Shown here in pieces: positions 20,285 to 31,226 of a stretch of 64,000 nucleotides of DNA. The notes beneath the pieces were generated by a model, which was not told the DNA's origin, did not search any database, and was given only the letters and a program-made list of their open reading frames with translations. The translations under genes and the position numbers were made by a program. The DNA lies in assembly GCA_023630585.1 (NCBI GenBank), contig CM042548.1, positions 22,124,027-22,188,026 on the forward strand, written 5' to 3'. Source of the stretch: Cranoglanis bouderius. Lineage: Eukaryota > Chordata > Actinopteri > Siluriformes > Cranoglanididae. Numbering within the stretch: the first letter of the stretch is position 1; the number at the start of each line of letters is the position of its first letter.

Positions 20285-21142
20285 ATGCGAGGCTCAATCT
20301 TCAATGCTAAATTACTAACAAAAATTGGAGCATGGAACGTACGAACGCTATTCCAGTGTGGAAAGCTGGTTCAACTCCTCAATGAATTTGACCGATACTG
20401 TATGGACATCCTTGGGGTCAGTGACATGCGTTGGACAAACACCGGGCGCATGGTCAGTGATGGGAAGGTCATCATTTATTCGGGCCATGACACCGAACAC
20501 GGATGTGGAGTGGGAATCGTTATGTCCATCAAGGCAGCATCAGCACTCATAGGCTGGAAGCCTGTTAGTGACCGTATTATCACTGCCCGATTCCAAACCA
20601 ACCACGCCAAGGTCACAATCATCCAAGCATATGCCCCGATCGAAGATGCAGAAGATACCAACAAGGATGACTTTTACGACCAACTACAGCAGGCCCTAAA
20701 TGAAACCCCCCGTCACGACATCATTCTGCTCATTGGCGATTTCAATGCAAAGATTGGCAAGAAGCGTCATGGTCTGGAACACGTCATGGGCCCACATGGC
20801 TCAGCCACAGAAACCAACGACAATGGAGACCGGCTAATCTCTCTCTGCGCAGCAAACGGCCTATCAATCGGAAATACATACTTCGACCATAAGCAGATCC
20901 ATAAGAAGACATGGCGGTCGCCAGATGGAGAAACGCTCAATGAGATCGATTATGCCTGCATAAGCAAACCGTGGCGATCATCGCTGGTAGATGTGCGGGC
21001 TTGCAGGGGGGCGGATATTGGTTCTGACCACTATCTCCTCCTCGCGAAGTGTCGACTCCGATTGAAGCGCCAACAAATGCAACAGAAACGACCGCGCCCC
21101 TTCGCAGTGGACCGACTTAAAGACCGGGCAGTGGCCGAATGA
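20285..21142 (+). pseudogene. LINE AP-endonuclease domain
   Basis: APE-type endonuclease that nicks target DNA for target-primed reverse transcription. Motifs in order: IGAWNVRTL (Asn), MDILGVSDMRW (usually SETRW; the catalytic E position is D here), IIQAYAPIEDAED, IILLIGDFNAKIG (D-x-N), LNEIDYACIS and GSDHYLL (D-H). The frame ends at a TGA at 21140-21142; translation past it in the same frame stays similar until further stops at 21301 and 21341. The open frame that runs upstream into the host LINE is a chance joining. Confidence 0.85.
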
Positions 21143-21389
21143 TTTACACTTGAATTAAGGAACAAGTTCGAGGTACTGATAGAAGAGGCAGACGCTGACA
21201 TTGAACAACGATGGACGAGGCTGACACAGGCGGTCACTGGAAGTGCTGAGACTACTATCGGAAGAAGGCGAGGAACATACAAGGAACGTTGGATCCAGGA
21301 ATGAACATGGGATCAGATCGATGAACGTAGATCGGCTCGATAGAAGCGTGACCAAGCAAAAACGGAGGAGAAACGGGTGGCCACGACAG

Positions 21390-21890
21390 AACGTTATCGA
21401 GAACTGGACCGACAAACGTGACTGGTTGGACCAGAAGGGACAAGAAGCACAAGCAGCGGCGGAAAGGAATGACACCAAGACGCTCTACCGCATTGTCCGG
21501 GACCTTACCGGCGCGAAAACTGGGCAGGGTGCACCTGTCAAAGACAAGAATGGCAAAGCGCTGCTGACCAAAGAAGAGCAAAATGCCCGATGGGTGGAAC
21601 ACTTTAAAGAAACCTTGAACCAGCCTCCCCCCGGGACCACGTTCACCTTCGCTCCTGCGGATCGAGCAAACGACCTGGACGTGAGGACAGATGAAATCAC
21701 AACAGCGGAGACTTCGACTGCGATTCGACTCCTGAAAAATGGCAAAGCGCCTGGCCTGGATATGGTGTCTGCGGAAATGCTCAAGCACAGTGGACAACGC
21801 CTCGTCGAAGAAATGATGGATCTTCTAAATTCCTGTTGGGCAACAGCGCAAGTACCGGAAGATTGGCGAAGAGGTGTCAACCCCAAAGAA
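21390..21890 (+). pseudogene. LINE linker and start of reverse transcriptase, shifted frame
   Basis: In a different frame from the endonuclease: DWLDQKGQEAQAAAERNDTK, LYRIVRDLTGA, DKNGKALLTKEEQNARWVEH and then LKNGKAPGLDMVSAEMLK, the conserved segment just before the RT fingers. It loses frame near 21,880 after VPEDWRRG. Confidence 0.82.
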
Positions 21891-23208
21891 AGGCAATTTG
21901 GCGGATTGTAACAACTGGCGTGGAATCACACTCCTCTCGGTTCCTGGAAAGGTTTTCAGCATCGTCCTGCTCAGAAGACTTCAAAAAGCTGTGGATCAGA
22001 AGCTTCGAGAAGAACAAGCCGGATTCCGCAGTGACAGGTCATGCACTGAGCAGATTTTTGTCCTAAGAACAATCATCGAGCAGAGCTTGGAATACCAACA
22101 GCGACTTTCTATCAACTTCGTCGACTTCACCAAGGCCTTTGACAGTATCCATCGAGACTCACTTTGGAGTGTAGTGAGGTCATATGGCATCCCAGAGCGG
22201 TTTGTTGAGGTCTTCCGAAACCTCTACCTTGGATCCAGCTGCTGTGTACGAACGGAGGATGGAAACACGGACTTCTTCGCCATCGAAACCGGCATGAGGC
22301 AAGGGTGTATATTATCCCCCTTCCTCTTTTTATTGTCCATCGACTTCGTAATGCGGATTGCTATGGATCAGGATGGGTTTGGAATTCCGTGGCGAGCACC
22401 AACACGCCTAACGGACCTTGACTTCGCCAATGACATCGTACTCCTCGCAGACATTAAGAAGAACATGGCGGCTATGACGAAAAGCTTGGAACAAGAAGCG
22501 GCCAAGGTTGGCTTACGAATCAGCGGAAACAAGACCAAAATTATGAGGATTGGATATGCGGCAGCCAGTAATCCCATTATGGTTGGACAACAGCAACTTG
22601 AGGAAGTTGACAAGTTCACATACATGGGTAGCGTCCTTGCGAGCGATGGAGATGCCGACCATGATGTAGCTTGTCGTATTGCAAAAGCAGGGGCAGTCTT
22701 CCAACGGCTGTTGCTGATTTGGTCGACCCAGAAGATCGATGTGACGACGAAGGTTCACCTACTCAACTCCATCGTCATCCCGACTGCAATTTACGCCAGC
22801 GAAACATGGAAGACATCTGCAAAGATTGCAAGAAGGCTCAATGTCGCGCAACAGAGGTGGCTGCGACGGATCCTGCGAGTCTCATACCGAGACCGCATTA
22901 CCAGCGAAGAGATTCACCGCCGAGCTGCCACCCGCCCTCTAAATGACATCGTGACGGAGAGGCGTATGCGACTCGGAGGCCACATTCTTCGCCAACAACC
23001 AACGCGCCTACCAAAAACTGCCATCATATGGACGCCACCAAGAGGAAGATGGAAGCAAGGTCGTCCCCGAATAACCTGGCGTCGGACCTTCAATGACAAT
23101 TTGAAAGCCCTCGAAATTTCATGGGACGAAGCCAAAACTGCCGCAGCTGATCGATCTCGATGGACACACCTTGCCGCCCAATGCGCTGAACGGCGCAGGA
23201 GGATCTAA
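21874..23208 (+). CDS. LINE reverse transcriptase, long intact segment
   Basis: 444-codon frame covering the RT core to the C-terminus. Motifs: NWRGITLLSVPGK, EEQAGFRSDRSCTEQIF, SINFVDFTKAFDSI (motif A Asp), TGMRQGCILSPFLF (motif B), LDFANDIVLLAD (motif C: FAND in place of FADD, so the first aspartate of the catalytic pair is Asn), VDKFTYMGSVLASDG, and the C-terminal WLRRILRVSYRDRITSEEI, RMRLGGHILR and GRWKQGRPRITWRR. The family is the RTE-like group whose C-terminus is annotated near craniofacial-development-protein-2-like entries. FAND and the upstream shifts make this copy inactive. Confidence 0.85.
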   Translation: MSTPKKGNLADCNNWRGITLLSVPGKVFSIVLLRRLQKAVDQKLREEQAGFRSDRSCTEQIFVLRTIIEQSLEYQQRLSINFVDFTKAFDSIHRDSLWSVVRSYGIPERFVEVFRNLYLGSSCCVRTEDGNTDFFAIETGMRQGCILSPFLFLLSIDFVMRIAMDQDGFGIPWRAPTRLTDLDFANDIVLLADIKKNMAAMTKSLEQEAAKVGLRISGNKTKIMRIGYAAASNPIMVGQQQLEEVDKFTYMGSVLASDGDADHDVACRIAKAGAVFQRLLLIWSTQKIDVTTKVHLLNSIVIPTAIYASETWKTSAKIARRLNVAQQRWLRRILRVSYRDRITSEEIHRRAATRPLNDIVTERRMRLGGHILRQQPTRLPKTAIIWTPPRGRWKQGRPRITWRRTFNDNLKALEISWDEAKTAAADRSRWTHLAAQCAERRRRI

Positions 23209-23218
23209 GTCTAAGTAA

Positions 23219-23815
23219 ATACCACCTAGGATTAAGACTCTCCATTGGAGCTTTCAAGACTTCACCAATTCAAAGTTTGTATACCAAAGCAAGGGAACCC
23301 TCACTTCAAAATAGGTGCTTGAAACTGGCCCTGCACTATGCAGTCAAGCTAAAGGCAGAACAAAATAATCCAGCTCATTCTCCAGTTTTCAACTCTCAAT
23401 ATCTACTTATGTCTAACTGTATGAAACCAGACCCACCTTCATTAGTCCTTGTGGGATCTGCATAAAACCCCATCTAGAGAACAGGGATATTAACTTGGAC
23501 ATCCTAGTATAGACATATACATGCCCTATACCACCCTGGGATGTAAAGAAACCAAACACCGTAATGGATCTGACCCAACATAAGAAGACAGTGACCCACC
23601 CAAATTTGTATAAAAAACAATTGTTAGACATAAGATGCTGTTTCTCACTTCATGAACCCTTACAGATACAGATGAGTTACAATAATGTCTGCAGCAGTAG
23701 CATTTGGTCAACAATGCCCTGGTATTCGCATTCCTGGACAAAGCTCAATTTTCACAGCTGAAGCCCATGCTTTGCTCCTAGAACTAGAGCAGATAGTGAG
23801 CCCCCCCCACCATGC
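23219..23815 (+). pseudogene. I/Nimb-type LINE, 3' piece (RT end and RNase H start)
   Basis: Direct continuation of the LINE at 19,735: LRLSIGAFKTSP-like words are read from about 23,232, then SLYTKAREPSLQNRCLK, LALHYAVKLKAEQNNPAHSP. Near 23,700 VAFGQQCPGIRIPGQSSIFT and AEAHALLLEL follow: the S-I-F-T-A-E strand of an RNase H domain, which places the element in the I/Nimb group. Several stops; the RNase H is truncated. Confidence 0.75.
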
Positions 23816-23932
23816 CCATGTGCTACCCTTTACCTGGGCTTAATGGCCGACAACTCTGACATGTGTGCCAAATTTCATGAGTTTTCGAGCATGTTAAGGG
23901 CCCCAAATGCCCATGAAATCTTGAAATATACA

Positions 23933-25448
23933 CAGTATCTCACAAAAGTGAGTACACCCCTCACATTTTTGTAAATATTTTATTATATCTTTTCATGGGA
24001 CAACACTGAAGAAATGACACTTTGCTACAATGTAAAAGCAAAAGTGAGTACACCCCTAAGTGAAAATGTCCAAATTGGGCCCAAAGTGTCAATATTTTGT
24101 GTGGCCACCATTATTTTCCAGCACTGCCTTAACCCTGTTGGGCATGGAGTTCACCAGAGCTTCACAGGTTGCCACTGGAGTCCTCTTCCACTCCCCCATG
24201 ACGACATCACAGAGCTGGTGGATGTTAAAGACCTTGTGCTCCTCCACCTTCCGTTTGAGGATGCCCCACAGATGCTCAATAGGGTTTAGGTCTGGAGACA
24301 TGCTTGGCCAGTCCATCACCTTTACCCTCAGCTTCTTTAGCAAGGCAGTGGTCGTCTTGGAGGTGTGTTTGGGGTCGTTATCATGTTGGAATACTGCCAT
24401 GCGGCCCAGTTTCCGAAGGGAGGGGATCATGCTCTGCTTCAGTATGTCACAGTACATGTTGGCATTAGCTCCCCAGTGCTGGCAGCATTCATGCAGCCCC
24501 AGACCATGAGACTCCCACCATCATGCTTGACTGTAGGCAAGACACACTTGTCTTTGTACTCCTCACCTGGTTGCCTGACACCATCTGAACCAAGTAAGTT
24601 TAACTTGGTCTCATCAGACCACAGGACATGGTTCCAGTAATCCGTGTCCTTAGTCTGCTTGTCTTCAGCAAACTGTTTGTGGGCTTTCTTGTGCATCATC
24701 TTTAGAAGAGGCTTCCTTCTGGGACGACAGCCATGCAGACCAATTTGATGCAGTGTGTGGCGTATGGTCTGAGCACTGACAGGCTGACCCCCCACCCCTT
24801 CAACCTCTGCAGCAATGCTGGCAGCACTCATACGTCTATTCTGCAAAGCCAACCTCTGGATATGATGCTGAGCACGTGCACTCAACTTCTTTGGTCGACC
24901 ATGGCGAGGCCTGTTCTGAGTGGAACCTGTACTGTTAAACCGCTGTATGGTCTTGGCCACCGTGCTGCAGCTCAGTTTCAGGGTCTTGGCAATCTTCTTA
25001 TAGCCTAGGCCATCTTTATGTAAAGCAACAATTCTTTTTTTCAGATCCTCAGAGAGTTCTTTGCCATGAGGTGCCATGTTGAACTTCCTGTGACCAGTAT
25101 GAGAGAGTGTGAGAACAACACCAATCTTAACACACCTGCTCCCCATTCACACCTGAGACCTTGTAACACTAACGAGTCACATGACACCGGGGAGGGAAAA
25201 TGGCTAATTGGGCCCAATTTGGACATTTTCACTTAGGGGTGTACTCACTTTTGTTGCCAGCGGTTTAGACATTAATGGCTGTGTGTTGAGTTATTTTGAG
25301 GGGACAGCAAATTTACACTGTTATACAAGCTGTACACTCACTACTTTACATTGTAGCAAAGTGTCATTTCGTCAGTGTTGTCCCATGAAAAGATATAATA
25401 AAATATTTACAAAAATGTGAGGGGTGTACTCACTTTTGTGAGATACTG
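23933..25448 (-). mobile_element. Tc1-B: full-length Tc1-like transposon
   Basis: Ends CAGTATCTCACAAAAGTGAG on the left and its inverse on the right, TA at 25449-25450 on the right and a TA two bases off the left end. Inverted repeats of about 250 bp contain the internal repeat AGTGAGTACACCCCTAAGTG. The transposase is on the minus strand. Truncated relatives are at 51,086-51,602 and 54,735-55,096. Confidence 0.93.
24089..25146 (-). pseudogene. Tc1-B transposase, two overlapping frames
   Basis: Read from 25,074 (MAPHGKELSEDLKKRIVALH) on the minus strand. Order of parts: paired-like DNA-binding domain with LGYKKIAKTLKLSCSTVAKT and GRPKKLSARAQHHIQRLAL, then WNHVLWSDETKLNLLG (first D), GGSLMVWGCMNAASTGEL, where this frame runs out. 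The second frame (24,457 to 24,089) carries FQHDNDPKHTSKTT (second D) and SPDLNPIEHLWGILKRK (E). The frame change coincides with a deletion of roughly 22 bp near 24,469, shown by comparison with 51,255-51,280. All three catalytic residues remain. Confidence 0.88.
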
Positions 25449-25455
25449 TATATAT

Positions 25456-26054
25456 CAGTACTGTGCAAAGGTTTTAGGCACCCTATTATTTATTTATTTG
25501 TTTGTTTATTTATTTATTCATTCATTCATTTATTTACAAACTTTGTTATAGATTTTTTTATTTTATGACTTCTACATTATCAAGTCAGTACAAAAACATT
25601 TTATATTCCCAAACATTAGTTTTCTAGCACAAATTAAATGTTACAGAAAAATGTTTGTATGTCATTAAAGAAAGCAGCATATTAAATAAGGGACCACTTT
25701 TCAGACAAAAAAACACAATGAAGGCTGCTGGGTTTTGCTGAAAAAATAAGAAGCAAGTGCGAAAGTCACCAGAAGAACTGCGGCTGGTTCTGCAAGATGC
25801 TCAATAAAACTTACAAGCTCATTTCCTTATAAAACTACACAAATTATACCGGAGACTACTATTTTAATTTAAATTTAAATTTTTTTGTCACACCAGATAT
25901 TTACTTTGTTTCATTTACTACTGTTTACTGCTCTTTACGGTATGTTTTTTTTTTTTTTTTTTTTTAATGTAGAAACATTTAATTTCATTATTTTGAAGGT
26001 ATCTTTGCTCTACAGCATTTCTTTTCATGTGCCTAAAACTTTTGCACAGTACTG
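25456..26054 (+). mobile_element. MITE-3 copy 2 (complete)
   Basis: Inverted ends CAGTACTGTGCAAAGGTTTT and, at the right, AGGCAC...CACAGTACTG inverted (26,029-26,054). It is 599 bp, non-coding and inserted only seven bases from the right end of Tc1-B, separated by TATATAT. It is the inverse of copy 1 at 18,730. Confidence 0.85.
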
Positions 26055-26349
26055 TGTGTATGTTCGCAGGCGGCACGGTCATCATGACCGCCGTCATAGC
26101 CCTAGCTGCATGCAGTCTTGAGAGCCTCAGAAACACAAACATGGATCTAGCTCCTTGTTTAGCGATAAACTCCTCCTCAGCTTCCGCCATACTTGTTTTC
26201 GCTCTGCACGTGAGCTTCGAATGGGTCACAGACCGTCGCACAAAGAAATACGTCATCAACTAGGCTTTATCATTATTATCGCGGGAAGACTAATTCTTAT
26301 TGTGTGGAGAATTTCTACTGGTATATCACAAATGATAAGATATCGCCCA

Positions 26350-26703
26350 TCCTTAGCTGCAGCATGCAAACCCAAGAATATTACTGAACTGGAGGCCATT
26401 GCTCATGAGGAATGGGCTAAGATTCCTCAGGAATGCTGCCAGAAGCTGGCTATGCATCTTGTTTGCAGCAGGTCATAACAGCAAACGGGTGCTCTACTAA
26501 GTACTAAAGATGCTTGTCATGAAGGGGTTGAATAATTTTGAGACTGGAGAAGTCATTATAAGTTGCATTTTCAGTACAATTTGGGGAAACCTCTTGAAGC
26601 ATTCTTTGTGTTGAGCTATTTCAATTGCTTTTGTCTGATTTGTTCATTGCAAACAGCTGAAAGTCTGATTTGCAATGGGGGTTGAATAATTTTGATCGCA
26701 ACT
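26350..26703 (+). mobile_element. Tc1-G 3' fragment
   Basis: Transposase C-terminus EAIAHEEWAKIPQECCQKLA in frame near 26,390, followed by GGGGTTGAATAATTTTGAGA and the outer GGGGGTTGAATAATTTTGAT near 26,677. The 5' part is at another site only (42,237). The 5' edge of the fragment is approximate. Confidence 0.75.
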
Positions 26704-26724
26704 AACTCTCTCTCTGTGTGTGTG

Positions 26725-26730
<6 letters not shown>

Positions 26731-26787
<57 letters not shown>
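26731..26787 (+). repeat. AT microsatellite (left half)
   Basis: About 28 AT units directly against the left end of LTR-a; a second AT run abuts its right end at 28,677. Confidence 0.9.
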
Positions 26788-26790
<3 letters not shown>

Positions 26791-28673
26791 AGCGAATCAG
26801 CTTTAAAAATGATAGAAAAGCGCACGCTTGGATTCAAAGCACCGTTTTAAAGGAGACAAGAGTTTTAAAGCGTGCCCGCATTATCTACCAGAATATGTAG
26901 TGAAAATTAGCTGTTTGGGTTAATTTGATATATTCTCCACCATTTTACGTAAGTAAAAATTAGTTGTTAAATTGAGCTATCTTTATTCTCCTCCAAAGAT
27001 GTCAGAGAGATTAACAGATCAGCTCGTAAAGGGAAATTTGACTAATTTAGTATTACTGATCAACTATTCGTCCAGCGATAAGTTGAAACTAGTGTATTCA
27101 TCAATTATGCATTAGATATTACCTCCGTGGCCACCGGCAATAATATCCTAAACATAGTGGCACATTATTCTAAGAACATGTAGCAGAATCGCAATTCAAG
27201 GCAATAGACACTTGTAAGCAAAAATAACACGCATTTAAGAACAGACGAGACTTTATTGAACTATTCTATGACACAGAAACTAATCTAATATATAAAACAC
27301 ACGCACACACACACACACACGCATACATAAACGGGTGATGATGAAGGGTGAATGAAGTTCCGAGTCTCTAGCGTTGCATGCTATTTCACAGACCATGATC
27401 TGAACGAACCATCAACTTATTAATTTATCTTCACTTCCTTTAGAAGGGCTCAACTTATTATAGACACCAGATTAGCTAGATTCTGGGGTGTTGCGCTTGC
27501 CTTAGCTGTGTTGAAGGGATTTCCTCGTTACGTCGTGGTGTCGTCAGCGGTCTGGTCGGTGAGAGGCGTCTCGGAAGACCAATCGGAATGCTGAGTGGAA
27601 TGAAGGCGGGAGGTTTGAAAAGTAGGCGGCGGCTCTCGCTGGGTCCCCAGGCCGAGGTAAACGTGATCTGATCTCCCCGACGTTGATTGGCTCTGGAGAC
27701 CCTCCACCGACCCCGTCCTTCGAAACGTGCCAAGAAGCAAGAGACACGAGAGAGAGCGAAGCAAGTGACGACCTTCAGAACTTGTGTTCTTAGGATTTTA
27801 ACACTTCCTGGGCTAGTCCAGCCCAGAGTGCTTCCTCCAATCAATATTGTCTTTGGGCGGGGTGTTAGCCAGATTCTCCACCTATTATGCTAATCAGCCC
27901 CTTGTCCATGTGGATGAGTGGTTCCGCACTCTTCAATGATGAGTGGATTATTAAACTTTGTCCTGAAACTTGCATGTACATATCAGAACAATCTACACAA
28001 ATTTCCTTACTCTTATGATTTAGGAAATCACTCAATGAACACATACATACCAAACAAGACATGTTTGACTATACTTAAAGTACATTACTAATATTTAAAA
28101 CACAATGATCCTCCTAGGGCTACTACAATAATACATGATTAAATGAAATAATTAGTGGCAACTTAAAGGTGATACACATGACGAAAATAGAACAACACAT
28201 GGTAGGACATAGGTGATTGCAGTTGTTCAAAGATGTATTAATTCCCACAGTCGTTGCTCCTGGTAGGCACCGATTGTGGAATGTGCGAGTCCTTGTGTGG
28301 ACTTGTGGAATGTGTAATCTTTGTGACTGAGCGAAAAGGTCTCTCCTTTCTTCCCCAATTTATTGGCCTTACTGGTCTGGCCCAAAAAGGCCTAAATCAC
28401 TGCATTTGAGAGCAGTTTCTGTGGTCGAGAGGGTTCAGCCCTGGGTCAAGGAGGCCTTTAACGCTTGCCGTGTTGGTTGAGATAAGGCAGATGCACATGC
28501 TGGATTTAAGTGGCTCCTGGGTGTCTGGGGTGGATTCCTTGTTTTATGGCTCCCTGAGTGGAGACATTTTGGTCCAGAGTTTCTTGTGGGTTCTCTGGCT
28601 GAGAAGGCCCATTGTTTTATTTCTTCTGGTTATAATTGTGTGAATTATATGATGCTGCTTGTGCTGAGGCATT

Positions 28674-28676
<3 letters not shown>
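26788..28676 (-). mobile_element. LTR-a: solo-LTR-like element, 1,889 bp
   Basis: Starts TGTAGCGAATCAGC and ends GCATTACA on the plus strand, that is TG...CA with an end TTCGCTACA when read on the minus strand. It shares a first block (GCGCACGCTTGGATTCAA, ACGAG-TTTTAAAGCGTGCC, ATCTACCAGAAT) with LTR-b at 38,055. On the minus strand an AATAAA lies at 27,251-27,257. A CAC-rich microsatellite is at 27,299-27,325. No gag or pol is attached, so a solo LTR from recombination is the simplest view; which retroelement class produced it is not shown. Confidence 0.65.

Positions 28677-28744
<68 letters not shown>
28677..28744 (+). repeat. AT microsatellite (right half)
   Basis: About 34 AT units beginning exactly at the right end of LTR-a. 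Confidence 0.9.
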
Positions 28745-28747
<3 letters not shown>

Positions 28748-28769
28748 GTATTTGTGTGTGTGTGTGTGC

Positions 28770-29690
28770 ACAGAGTCATGTGAAAAAATAAGTACACATT
28801 GTTGGCTTTTTTGACATATTTGGACAAGCAAACATTTGATCATCTTTGAAGCAGTACCTATTAATAAAGTTTATTTACTTGAACAAAACCACAATGAAAA
28901 TAAGCTTTTTCAATCATTTATTCAACAGAAATATCAATAGATGTGATATTCTTCTGTGGAAAAAATAACTATAGCCTTGGTATCAGAAGCTAGTATTGCC
29001 CCCTTTAGCAGAAATAAGTTCTTGAAGGCGTTTTGCATAATTGTCCACCAGGCTTGCTGGAATTTTTGTCCACTTCTCGACGCAATATTCTTTCAGTTGC
29101 AAGATGTTTGAGGGAGTGATCAGAATGTGAGGCCATCTTCAAGCACTCTTTGATATGATTTAGAATTCATAGTTGAATCAATGAATGCAAGCTTTCTAGT
29201 CCCTGAGGCAGCAAAGCAACCCCAAACCATAACATTTCCACCACCACACTTTATAGTTGGTTCTCCTGAAAAGCGGTCTTTGGTCTGCGCCAAACTTGTC
29301 TGCTGTTACTGTGGCCAAACAACTCTATCTTTGATTCGTCTGTCCAGAGCAAATTATTCCAAAAGGCCTGGTCTTTGCCTATATGCTCACTGGCAAACTG
29401 TAGTCTTGCAAAGGCTTTTTCTTGGCACACATTCCATGCAGGTCAAATTTGTGCCATCTCGTTCTGATTGTAGAAGCATGCACTTTGACACCAACAGTTG
29501 CAAGACTTGTACATCATGTGATGAAATTTTGGGGTTCTTGGAGACTTCTTTTTTTTCATCAGACGGTCTGCTTTTGGGCTGAATTTGCTGGGACAGCCAG
29601 TCCTGGACAGTCATTTGAAATCTGTGTCATTTGTACATTATTTTCCTTACAGTGGAATGATGTATTTCAAATAGTTTGGAGATCTGTATG
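28770..29690 (-). mobile_element. Tc1-J remnant
   Basis: Starts CAGAGTCATGTGAAAAAATA on the plus strand as one inverted end; the other end is missing because Tc1-A copy 2 sits at 29,691. On the minus strand broken transposase words follow: SRPSDEKKEVSKNPKISSHD, then FWNNLLWTDESKIELFGHS (first D), RQVWRRPKTAF. The second D is replaced by a deletion, and the frame shifts several times. Confidence 0.75.
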
Positions 29691-29692
29691 TA

Positions 29693-30080
29693 CAGTGGGT
29701 ATAGAAAAGAATCACCCCCCTTTAAAAATAATCACATTTTGTTGCTTTTCAGTCTGAAATGAAGACATATACAATTTTTGTTTCATCCAGCTGTATTTAC
29801 TCAGTGCAACTTATAACATCCAAGTGAAAGATATAACACCAACATGTCAGAAATAAAAAAAAATAAAAATAAAAAAAAACAGAATTAATTTGCCTTATTT
29901 TTTTTTTTTTTTGTAAAAAAATTACAGCCTTTAGTCTGTTGGGATATGTGTCTACTAGCTTTGCACATCTAGACTTTGCAATATTTGCCCATTCTTCTTT
30001 GCAGAACTGCTCAAGTTCAGTTAAATTTGACGGTGACCATTTGTGGACTTCAGTCTTCAAGTCATTCCACAAATTTTCAG
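29693..30080 (-). mobile_element. Tc1-A copy 2, 3' fragment
   Basis: CAGTGGGTATAGAAAAGAAT begins after TA at 29691-29692, then the inverted repeat to 29,850. On the minus strand the transposase C-terminus reads MWNDLKTEVHKWSPSNL, TELEQFCKEEWANIAKSRCA. It breaks at 30,080 inside the catalytic region. A 21-bp tandem duplication follows directly (30,088-30,129). Confidence 0.85.
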
Positions 30081-30087
30081 ATGTTTA

Positions 30088-30129
30088 AGTGACACACTTC
30101 ATGCTGACAGTGACACACTTCATGCTGAC
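30088..30129 (+). repeat. 21-bp tandem duplication
   Basis: AGTGACACACTTCATGCTGAC twice without change, right at the broken end of Tc1-A copy 2. Confidence 0.85.
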
Positions 30130-31226
30130 AGTTGGTGGTGCTATGACCATGATTCACAATAGTCACATCCATGTGCTCAGCCCCCATGACCAACCATTAG
30201 ATTTAATCTAAATCACTCAGTGCATGCAGAAGATATGAGGCACTTCCTGTTTCCCTTTTTTCACCATAAATTTATTGGATCGCCATAGTGAAACCATTCA
30301 AGATACCAAAAATCCCTTCGCAATTTAGGATCTTCACTCTCTTGGCATAATGTTAACCAAGTTTGGTGACCCTTTGCCCAGGCCTAATGGCCGACTTTGT
30401 TTTTGAGCATGGGAAGGGCATGAGAACAATAAGACGAGTATTTAAATGTCCAAAATGGCCGACTTCCTGTTGGGAGGAACTAATGATTGTCGGTGCTGAA
30501 AGTTGTTTGGGTCGATGAAAGCAATATGTGTACTCGGTGCATATATTGTACATACTTGTAGGTTTATGTATGAAACTAAGTTTATGTATAGTGTAAAAGG
30601 AGGTGCTGCACAAAAAAAAAGAAAAGAAAAAAGATTAATCCTAACGAAAACAATAATATAATAATCCTTAGGAAAACAATAGGTCTCTGTGCACTTTCAG
30701 TGCTTTGGCCTTAAGTAAATTTGTTTGGAGTAAGGAAAATGCTGCATTCCAGCATAAGAACCTTATCCCATCTGCGAAAAATGGTAGTGGTAGTATCATG
30801 GTTTGGGTGTGTTTTGCTGCATCTGGGAATACCCAGACTCTCTTTACCCCAGTTTTGTTGGTTACAGGCTGACTCTGCTTTTGTGCAGTTCTCAGTGAAT
30901 CCTAACCCTGAGACCACAAATGTGAAACCTCTCATTCCCTGAGTTCAGTCTTTTGGCAGCCTATGAGGACACAGGTCTATCTCTAAGTGCTGAACCTATC
31001 TGAACTTGAAGTGCATTATTCTCAATTGCTGAGTGAGGTAGTAGCCAATTGAAAACACTCTGACAATGTCAGAGTGTTAGTGGCATAGCCCCTAATATAT
31101 GCTTTTCAATCCAGCCATAACACATACCAAGAAAGCACGACACAGCGTCAGTGGGATCCTGGTATTAGAGCACTACAGGACACTTATTGTTTATATAAAC
31201 TCCACCTGTAAGCCTGTGATGGTCAT
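30130..31226 (+). other. lyst: intron 6 segment with faint repeat remains
   Basis: Near 30,360-30,470 ATGGCCGACTT phrases resemble the sequence at 23,840, a decayed dispersed repeat. Near 30,728-30,830 a broken Tc1-like word IPSAKNGSGSIMVWVCFAAS is readable. No gene. Confidence 0.45.

Larger units (their letters stand above)
20077..23231 (+). mobile_element. Second RTE-like LINE inserted in the I/Nimb LINE (13-bp TSD)
   Basis: Bounded by identical 13-mers ATACCACCTAGGA (20077-20089 and 23219-23231). The body (20090-23218) starts ACTCCGCCATGGACGGTCCC and ends with two TCTAAG units and TAA, the short simple-repeat tail typical of RTE-like elements. GC content and codon use are visibly higher than in the flanks. 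It carries an AP-endonuclease region followed by reverse transcriptase, in three frames. Confidence 0.92.

Noticed and set aside
20325..20552. Small frames overlapping the LINE endonuclease
   Set aside because: Shadows of the longer endonuclease frame.
27476..27844. Minus-strand frames within LTR-a
   Set aside because: No homology recognised and no conservation at the same place in LTR-b.
26616..28843. Frames rich in Tyr-Ile repeats
   Set aside because: Translations of AT microsatellites.
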